Assembly: GCF_016808335.1 (NCBI RefSeq)
Contig: NC_053140.1
Location: 31,612,586 to 31,676,585, forward strand
Direction of reading: 5' to 3'
DNA from: Panicum virgatum
Lineage: Eukaryota; Streptophyta; Magnoliopsida; Poales; Poaceae
DNA: 64,000 bases
Each line of letters opens with the position of its first letter. Position 1 is the first letter of the stretch. The translations under genes and the position numbers were made by a program. Under the pieces are notes generated by a model, which saw only the letters and a list, made by a program, of their open reading frames with translations, ran no database searches and was not told the DNA's origin. Positions 55,768 to 64,000 of this stretch are shown here, piece by piece.

Positions 55768-56037
55768 CACTACCAGAAAATGGAAATTTCATGACGGTGA
55801 GGTATTTTCGTGGGAGGTATTGGGGAACCGTCATGAAAATTCTTATTTTCGTGAAGGTGCGTCAAAACCCGCCATGAAAATATATTTTCGTGGAGGTGTT
55901 CCATACACCGTCACGAAAATGTACTAATTATTTCGTGAAGGTGTGCCATATACCGTCACGAGAGTGTACTATTTTCGTGATGTTATCGTGTAGACTCTCA
56001 CGAAAATAAGCTATCCCCCTCACGGAAAAAGTTAACT
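55768..56037 (+). mobile_element. CACTA-type terminal fragment
   Basis: Starts CACTACCAGAAAATGG and has alternating TTTTCGTG(A/G)AGGTG and CGTCACGAAAAT repeats, a CACTA subterminal array. No right-hand terminus (TTTTCTGGTAGTG) was found, so it is truncated. Confidence 0.65.
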
Positions 56038-57821
56038 GATTGAGATGAGGAACACATAAATAGTTGGTCTTTCTCTTTTTAATCTAGAATTAAAACTTGT
56101 ATATAGTATTTCTCTATCATAGAGAATCCAAATTTGATGTTTCTTTTTTTTTAATTTTTCTAAAATCAAGCTCTTTCATTCAATAGATTTTGTTTGTATA
56201 GAATTGTTATTCCCCAAAATTTTTTATGTAGCTTTTTTTTCTTCTAACTAGTTACAAAATAGAAAAACATTTTATGGCATAGTAATTGCTAATGTAACTT
56301 CATATTTTCTAATACTAAGATAAACATAAGTTCGTGCCAAAATTTGAGGAGCATATGAGTTTTAAAATGTTCCAAGATGTGAAAACTATATCATTTAAGT
56401 TGAAGTGTATGAAACCTTAAAAGAAATGTGTCCTATATATGAACAATGTATACTCCAATTTTTGTAAATCTTATGAAACTTTTACTCCCACTTCATCACC
56501 CTCCAAACCGAACCAGTGCGACCAAGGATTAATGGTAAATGTGATCCTCCAAACCTTTCCTGTCTAGCGAGCAACAGAAGTATTCTAAGAAGGGCTAAGC
56601 ATCTAGTCAGGTTAAGTAATTAACTAACTAACTAGTGCCAAGAACAAGGATAATAAATCAATGAAGGACTATGCATCAAGATAGGTATAAAAATGCAATA
56701 CATACATACTATACATATATAGCCCACAATACCCAAGTGGAATAGCTAAACTAAATCAGATTAAATAGGTGCAAGGAATATGTTTAGCTACTTGCCTTGG
56801 TTAACTTCGGGTTCGACCACGAACGGGACTCCGGGTTCAGGCTCAACGGACTCGGTGGGCTCCACGGGTTCGACCTCCGACGGTTCGGTCACTAAAATGC
56901 ATGAATGCGATGCAAGAATTAAGAAATGAATTAAACAATAAACATAAATCATGAAATAATTTGAGCATGCAGAGGACATCACAAAGAACTCATGAAAATT
57001 AGTTTTGCAGCAAAAACATTTTTCTATACTTAATCATAAATAGATCAAATTTCAGCTACTCTAAGCAAGATAAATCGGGAAAGGAATGCAACCTGAACTA
57101 AACAAATCCAAGAAAATTATCTTAGATACTAGGCATGAAAACAAAGCTAATAAAACTAGTTTTACTATTTTCTCACTTTCCAGTAAAAAGTTCTACATTA
57201 AACCATTTTCAGATAAAGTATAAGAAAACAAACTAAAACTTTGATACACAGCAAGGAAGCATTTGAAAAAGTTGCACCATTGGAAAGAATATTTCACGAG
57301 GAACCTAAAAAAAATTGGTTTGGCATTTTTCGAGCAGTATACAAATATCTAGGCATTAAACTCACTTTTGCAAGATAAAACTATAAATAAATCTACAACA
57401 AAGTAACATGCACAACAATATTTTTCTTGAGTAGATCTAAACTAGCGGAATCCAACAAAACAAGTTTCATATTTTTTGAAGTTATACACGAATTTCTATA
57501 GATTTTGTAAAATTGCAGACAACTAAAACGTTACAAAACCGTAGCAAAAAGCTAGGCGCACCCAAGGGCAGCCACCCCGGCCACCGATAGGTGGATCCAG
57601 AGGGCCGGGCGGCACCACCAGGCCGGCGCGGCATGCGCTACGTGGTGGCGCCTGCGGACAGCGGCGCGGTGGGACAAGGATGGAGAGGCTCGGGACGAGG
57701 GCGCATGGCGTGCCCTAGGTGACGGCGAAGCTCACCGGTGGCAGCACGGGAGGAGAACGGCGACGAGGCGGCGTCCCGGCGGAGGAAGGCGGCGGCGGGC
57801 GATGGCGCTCGCCGGGGAGGT
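56038..57821. other. AT-rich spacer, then LTR-like fragment
   Basis: 56038-56480 shows nothing. From about 56500 to 57821 the composition (CTTGCCTTGGTTAACTTCGG near 56790, AT-rich middle, GC-rich end) resembles the minus-strand layout of a long gypsy LTR such as element E's, but base-level similarity is weak. It may be an old LTR fragment into which element F inserted. Confidence 0.35.
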
Positions 57822-60800
57822 TGTAACACCCTAATTTAAATTTCAGCATTTATTAATAAATTTAATTGGCTTTATTTAATTTTCTACGGTTTATTGTGTT
57901 AGTCTTGCATTTAATCTAGTTTTTGTTTCACAAGTAATTAAAATCTATCATAGATCTACTTTTAATGTTGCATTCATGCTGGATGTTTTTATTTTTGCTT
58001 GTGTGCTTTAGGTTGTGGAATTCAAAATTTAATTTGAATTCATCTAGTTTGGTTTGAGTTAGAATTAGAAATAGAAGAGAAGAAGAAACTAGAAAAGAAC
58101 CCAGCCCAACCCAAAGCCAAACCCAACCCACCAATCCAGCCCAGCCCGCGTCCCCCTCGCTCTACCTCACCCCGCACGGCCCACACCTCAGCCCAACAGA
58201 ACTCCGTGGCCCAGCTCTTTCCGCGTCCGGCCCACACCTCCCTTCCCTTTCCCTCGCGCGCCACCGGCCCAGCACGCCCAGCTCCGCGCTCGGCGCCCCG
58301 CTTCCGCATGGCGCTTGGCCTCAGGCCCACCCGCCAGCGACGCGACCCCCGCTCACCCCGCTCGCCTCAGCCGCGCACGCTCCCTGCCACCTGGGCCCAA
58401 GGCGTCGGCGCCCGCGCGTGCTCGCCAGCCGCTGACAGCCCGGGCCCCGCTGTCGGGCTCGTCTCCCTCCCTCGCGCAACCGAAGCCGCGATCCTCGCCG
58501 AGGAAATCGCCGGCCTTCCCACCCAGGCGCGCACGCCAATGCGCCCCGCCGCCTTATAAGTATCGCCCACTCCCCCTCCGAACCCCCCAGTCTCGCCTCG
58601 CAGCGCCGCCACCGCCCCACCCAAACCCTAGCGCCGCCTCCGCGATTTCTCCGCCCGGAGCAGAGCCCGCGCCGCCGCGGCCACGCCCCTCCACCACGCC
58701 GGAGCCCCGGCCGAGCAGCGCGCCGGCTCCGCCTCGACGCTCGGGTCTTCCCCGAGCCGTTTCCCTCCGCTGCGACCCACACCGACCCCGGTTCGACCTC
58801 CCTCCGCGAGCTCCACCGGCGCGCCACCGCCGGACGTCGCCGCTGAGCGCCCTACGCCGGCCACCTCCTTCAATACACAGCTCGGTGAGCACCCCCAGTT
58901 CCTCACCATGCTTTTGCGCCCGTTGTTTTAGCCGTAATGCACCCCCAGTGGCCGCTCGAGCTTGCGCCGGCGAGACCTCGCCGCGCCGAGCCGCCCCACC
59001 GTCGCGCAGCCACGTCCGGTCCCCATCACACCTCGCAGAGCCCACCAGTGGTTTAAGCGTGTCGCCTGGAGGCTTATAGACCCCAGCCCCGCTCGATTTC
59101 CCACCGGGAAGGCCTAGATTGGCTACCTCCGGCCGCCCGCCGCCGCGGGAGCACGTCGGCGGCGCGTCCCGCCGCCGCCCCCGCGCCCCTTTCAACCTGC
59201 GCCGTCCGATCCGGATTCTACGGCTACGGTTAGATCTGGGATCCTTTAGATCTGAGCCGCCAGATCCTAATCCTGCGGCTGAGATCCAAACGTACCGCTT
59301 CAGCTTGGTCATTTTTCTAAAGAGACCCCCAACTTTGGCTAAATTAACCCGCAGTCCACCGCCTTTGAAAAATAATTGCAGTTAAGCCCAAAATTTTGCA
59401 CGGACCCCCCTGAGTTTTCCAAAAATCAAACCCGCCGTCCACCCTTGGCAGTTTTACGCGTTAGACCCTAGAACTAATGGATAATTATGTTTTAGCCCTC
59501 GGTTTTAGCAGAAAAGTCCCTGGAACTTCAGTTTTCTTACAAATAAGCCCCTAGAACTTGTTTTTGGCCTAGATTATGCGTCTTAGCTCCGTTTTTAGCG
59601 TTCTTTATATCCACGCGATCGTTGTAACGCGTAGAATAGTTTCAGACTAGTTTAGTGTGCTGTTTTTATGTATTGATGTACTGTTTCTTAGCTTTTGTTA
59701 GAGTTTGCTTGTATGCTTATTATTGTGCATTGTTTTGGCCATGTGTTCGTGAGTAGACGTTGATCCATCTGAGGAGCCCCAGTACCAGTACCCGGAGCAG
59801 CCGTCTTCCGAGCACTTTGAGCAGCAGCAGGAGCAGTACGGGGAAGGCAAGTATAACATGAACAACCTATCACCTTTAATTACAATTTCATACTGCATTT
59901 TAATACTGTATGCCTATAAGGACTTCCTAGCCACTTTATATTCTTTATATATACCTTTGGGTTGCATTTTGGTTAGTTGTGCTAGGTTGCTGCGCCATAA
60001 CATACTCTGGTCCTTTTTAATTAATTTGATTAATGGTTTACTTGAACTTAATTCTGAGAGTGGCCCTCTGTGCTTCGTGCTTGAGTGGCTCACGTCTCGT
60101 TAAAAGATGTTTTTGTAGAAACATGGTTTAGGGGGCCAGCACGGTGCTTAGTGCTTGGTTGGCCACTCTCCATAAGGACCGGTTCATAGAGCGACCACCT
60201 GGGGCAACAGCGCTACCACAAGGCTAGAATGGGATAGACTTGGCGTAATAATTAGATCTTTTTGGTTTGGAGTAACTTACCTACGGGGCAGGGGCGGTAA
60301 GCTTCTATGGCCCTCGTGCTGAGTGGCCTCGTCTGTGCTTCGTGTCTCGACGCCCACTAGACCTGCTCCATAGTCGCTGATCCACCCTCGCGGTTACTCC
60401 CTACCAACGAGATTCTTTGTAAAGGCCTCGTAGTGAGTCGCTAGTCATCTCACCTAAGGAAGTGTGATGAACAACTGGCGTAGCTCACGACTTGTGGGTA
60501 AAGATGTGCAACCTCTGCAGAGTGTAAAACTGGTATACTAGCCGTGCTCACGGTTATGAGCGGCCCAGATCCTCCTTTTGATTAGTGGAGTTATCTCCTT
60601 CCGACGAGGGAGGTGCTTCTCGGGGTTACCTTGGTGGCTTGGTTTTGGTTTGGTTTTTCAGTAGATACATGATTAAACTTGATTAATAACTATGTAACTG
60701 GGTTAATGGTAATTCATCAACTCGTAGTAAATAGCTTTAATAAAATTTTGCCAACACTTAAAAGCTAATGCAGTTGAGTCAGCCAACCTTAGAGCCTCAT

Positions 60801-61203
60801 ATTTTGTGTTATACTTGTTGAGTACAAGTTGTGTACTCACTCTTGCCTCTTCTCTACTTTTTCCTCTTGGCTACGCTACTGCTGCTCAGTTCCTGCCGAC
60901 ACGAGGGAGTTCGTCCAGCGCTACCAGGACTACGAGGACTTCTAGGTGTTCGTCTCCCAGTCGACGTCCCTGTGGCGCCCTGCTTCAGCTTCGGAGAGCT
61001 TTATCGTATTTTTGTACTTCGCTTCCGCTGTATCAGACATTTTTGTCATTAATGTAATAAATAACATTCGTATTCGCTTTATTATATCTTTTTACGTGAT
61101 ATGTGCTATGATATACTGTTCATTCTATTGTATATACGTGTGACTTGATCCTGGCACGTATATGATTGCTCGGTTTATGTTCTTTTATAAACCGGGTGTT
61201 ACA
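57822..61203 (+). repeat. Element F 5' LTR
   Basis: 3382 bp. The first 200 bp and last 1.6 kb align with element E's LTR (reverse strand), including the long shared stretch about 59870-61200. The middle GC-rich 1.1 kb (58130-59300) has similar composition but little base identity. Confidence 0.92.
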
Positions 61204-61773
61204 GAGGTCCTGCAGAGCCGTATCGACTGTAGGACGAAGCCTAGATAGAACTGGTCAAGTTTTAGGACTTCTTCTCTCCAATCCTTGTCTGCTGAAACTA
61301 TTTTACTATTATACCCCTTGACTTCTATGACTTTTTACCCGTCTTGCCTTGATTTTTCACTCTGAAGAATAGTTTTCATAGACTCTGGCCTGAATCAGTC
61401 ATCTGACCACCATGAGTAAGCTAGGTAACCCTTATATAATAATACGATAGCACGTTCTGCGACGCGTTGTGTTAGTCGAGTCTTTTGCTAAACTCGGCTA
61501 AGTCGTGAAAATTGTCTGCTTGATATTATGCTACATGTTTGATTTGGATTTTTGAATGATTGCATAGCTTAGTAGTTTATATCTGTTTAAAGAAAATCAC
61601 TCTTATGTTAAAGTTAACTAATTAATAAAATGAGTTAGATCGTTGGGGGTAAAACAGTCCACTCTATCCTGTCTACTTTATCATGGCTGAATCTTTTTCC
61701 GCAAAGAGTTATCATATCCATCTGAATTATTTCTGCAATATCCTTACTCATGAAATCTTTTGTCCAAAATCAG
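61204..61773 (+). other. Element F leader
   Basis: Collinear with E's leader. The primer site reads GGTCCTGCAGAGCC instead of TGGTATCAGAGCC. The possible leader-intron borders TAG|GTAACC (GT at 61425) and AAATCAG|ATG are both retained. Confidence 0.6.
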
Positions 61774-64000
61774 ATGGTGAACACCAGGCGTGGTTCTGAC
61801 CAGCAGGGGCAGAACAACCAGGGTCAGAACACCCAGGGGACCGGGATCCCGATGCCGCCACCTTTGACTCCGAAGCAGTACTTCCAGCTCCAGATGCAGA
61901 TGATGGCCACCCTGAACAACACTGTTCAGGCTCTTCAGCAGGCTCACACTCAGCCTCCGCCTCCTCCACCGCCGCAGCCTCGCGACAGGCATGGAGAGTT
62001 TCTGAGGGGTCACCCGCCGACGTTTTCTCACACGTCTGACCCTCTTCAGGCCGACGACTGGCTCCGTGCAGTGGAGCGTCAGCTGGACATCGCCCAGTGC
62101 GATGATCGGGAGCGAGTTCTGTACGCAGCAGGACAGCTGCGAGGGGCAGCTTTGGACTGGTGGGAGTCCCACCCAGTTCACGACCGCGAGGCTCTCACTT
62201 GGCTCCAGTTCAGGGAGCGTTTCCGCAGCCACAACGTCCCCGCGGGCATTATGAAGATGAAGCAGAAGGAGTTCCTTGCACTGAAGCAGGTAACCTTAAA
62301 TATAATCATTCAGCGGTTTCTTTTGAGCTAATACCCCTTGTTCTATCCTTAACAATCTTGAGTTAATCTTTCGATATCTATCTGTCTTTGTCAAATCAGG
62401 GGACTATGTCGGTCACGGAGTATCGTGATCGCTTTCTTCAGCTGGCTCGCTACGCCCCTGCCGATGTTGCGGATGACCGCAAGAAGCAGGAGCACTTCAT
62501 GGAGGGTCTTGAGGACTACCTCCAGTACGCGCTGCTCAACCTCCGCTTCGACGACTTCAACCATCTGGTTGACAGCGCGCTCAACACTGAGCGCAAGCAC
62601 CTGGAGATGGAGGACAAGAAAAGGAAGGTTGTCCCCGTTGCTACCGGCAGCAACACTCCTCCTCGCCTCCAGCCGCCCCAGCAGTACCAGCAGCAGTACC
62701 GGCCTCCTCAGCAGTACCAGCAGAGGCCACCGCAGCAGTACCTGCCTCGACAGCAGCAGCAGGCAGGGCAGGGCCAGAGGTTACCGGCACCTCCGGCTCG
62801 TGCTGCTCCACCGGCACCGCAGGCTCCACGTCCGGCAGCTCCTACCGGACAGCAGGCTTCGACACTCGCACGCGTCTGCTATCACTGCGGTCAGCCGGGG
62901 CACTACGCCAACACCTGCCCCCGGAAGGCGCAGGCGGGACAGCAGGGGCGCCCAGCTCAGCCCAGGGCGCCAGCACAGGGCAGGGTGAACCACGTGACGG
63001 CCGAGTCAGCGGCCGAGGCTCCCAACGTGGTTATTGGTACGTTCATGGTCAACTCTCACCCCGCTACAGTGCTTTTCGATACCGGTGCTACCCATTCTTT
63101 CATTTCCAAGTCATTTGCCTAGCAGCATGGTATACCGGTTTTTTGTATGAGGACAGCTATGGTAGTTACCTCACCTGGGGGTCAGATTCGTACATGTTCT
63201 ATATGCTCCAGAGTTAGTATTGTCATAAAGGGGGTAGAGTTCCGCACTGGCTTGATAGTTATTGACTCCTCGGGGATAGATGTGATTTTGGGCATGGAGA
63301 CCCTTACCAGATGGGGAGTCCGTATTGATTGTGCTCAGCGGACAGTTCACTTATCGGCATCTGATGGCCAGGAGGTGATAGTCAGTGCTTCAGAGCCTTC
63401 TGGATTTCTTCATCAGATGGAGGCTAGACCTACGGACGGTATTCGCGTGGTGTCTGAATTCCCGGAAGTCTTTCCGGATGATCTGCCAGGTATGCCGCCT
63501 GAACGCGCCATTGAGTTTTGTATTGATCTCTTGCCTAGCACAGCTCCTATTGCGAAGCGGCCCTACCGTATGGCACCTATAGAGCATGAAGAGGTTAAGA
63601 AGACTATTGATGAGTTGCTAGCCAAGGGCTATATCCGTCGCAGCTTCTCTCCTTGGGCTTTTCCATTATTGCTGGTAGATAAGAAGGATGGCTCGAAGAG
63701 GATGTGTGTGGATTATCGGGAGCTGAATGCAGTTACTATCAAGAACAAGCATCCACTGCCCCGTATTGAGGATCTCTTCGATTTGCTTCGAGGTGCTCGT
63801 ATATTCTCGAAGATTGATCTTCGTTCGGGTTATTTTCAGCTGAGGATTCGTCCTGGGGATATTCCGAAGACGGCATTCACCTGCAAGTACGGGCTATATG
63901 AGTATACGGTCATGTCCTTCGGCTTGACTAATGCCCCGGCTTACTTCATGCATCTGATGAACATGGTTTTCATGGACTATCTGGATGTCTTCGTGGTGAT
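61774..64000 (+). pseudogene. Element F gag-pol, 5' part, with in-frame stop
   Basis: Exon 1 is 61774-62289 (gag N-terminus, [20 protein letters not shown]), the intron 62290-62399, and exon 2 from 62400. Exon 2 has the zinc knuckle [14 protein letters not shown] at about 62876 and protease DTGATHSF at about 63080. A TAG stop lies at 63120-63122, after which the same frame continues through the protease end ([13 protein letters not shown]) into RT ([34 protein letters not shown]) to the window edge. Length and order match element E. The stop separates gag plus half the protease from RT, so this copy probably cannot make a full polyprotein. A more upstream Met (61750) would add eight residues unlike element E. 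Confidence 0.88.
62290..62399 (+). other. Intron in element F gag
   Basis: 110 bp: CAG|GTAACC ... AAATCAG|GGG, at the same codon as the 109-bp intron of element E. Both copies preserve GT and AG although other bases differ. Confidence 0.82.

Larger units (their letters stand above)
57822..64000 (+). mobile_element. Element F: older relative of element E, cut by the window end
   Basis: The 5' LTR 57822-61203 (TGTAACACCC to GGGTGTTACA) and the gag-pol region are clearly related to element E in opposite orientation. The primer site after the LTR is damaged, gag-pol has an in-frame stop at 63120-63122, and the GC-rich core of the LTR is diverged. Only the part up to reverse transcriptase is inside the window; the 3' LTR and right TSD are not seen. 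Confidence 0.92.

Noticed and set aside
58315..59312. Roughly 250-codon frames on both strands in element F's LTR
   Set aside because: High GC makes long frames by chance; Pro/Arg/Ala-rich, no motif, not shared with element E.

Overview
The window is nuclear DNA from a grass. The signs are a MATH-BTB cluster of the expanded grass type, TGTAACACCC...GGGTGTTACA and TGTTGAC...CAACA Ty3/gypsy LTRs, a Cassandra element, and CACTA, Stowaway and Helitron elements. The mix looks panicoid (sorghum/Setaria/Panicum/maize side), but the species cannot be fixed by reading. Only one host gene looks intact: a MATH-BTB (CUL3 adaptor) gene at 585-1655 (-). Two decayed paralogues follow on the same strand. One is cut in two by a 43.7-kb retroelement nest (pieces at 2494-2823 and 46527-47385); the other is a MATH-only remnant (47440-47935).

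The nest has several levels, most dated by target-site duplications (TSDs) that I could read. G, a non-coding LTR element (3437-46526, -), sits in the BTB pseudogene. Inside G is a tandem LTR-internal-LTR-internal-LTR array, A/B (4179-44777, TSD CTGCC). Unit B holds a Cassandra element (10674-11581, -, TSD CAAAG). The third LTR of A/B is split by element C (15767-44135). The 5' LTR of C is split by D (16022-22859, TSD GTATT). The gag of C is split by E (25656-37499, -, TSD AGGGG). A small TRIM (2824-3431) abuts the left edge of G.

A/B, C and D carry gag and/or protease-like ORFs but no reverse transcriptase or integrase, so they depend on an autonomous partner, probably of the Ty3/gypsy Tat branch. 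C also carries, antisense between its protease and 3' LTR, a decayed multi-exon plant-mobile-domain gene. Its LTRs, gag, protease and antisense gene are all packed with the hexamer ATCGGC/GCCGAT. E is a nearly pristine chromodomain gypsy element (Tekay/Del-like) with almost identical 3.3-kb LTRs and an apparently spliceable GT-AG intron in gag. An older relative, F (57822 to window end, +), keeps the same intron but has a stop codon and a damaged primer-binding site.

Right of the nest (47.9-57.8 kb) lies a graveyard of DNA transposons in AT-rich spacer: a 727-bp element with 9-bp direct repeats (49802-50528), a decayed Helitron with a clear 3' hairpin/CTAG end (about 50637-53822), and three CACTA-type sequences. 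All similarity and count statements come from reading the bases by eye, with no alignment or database search.
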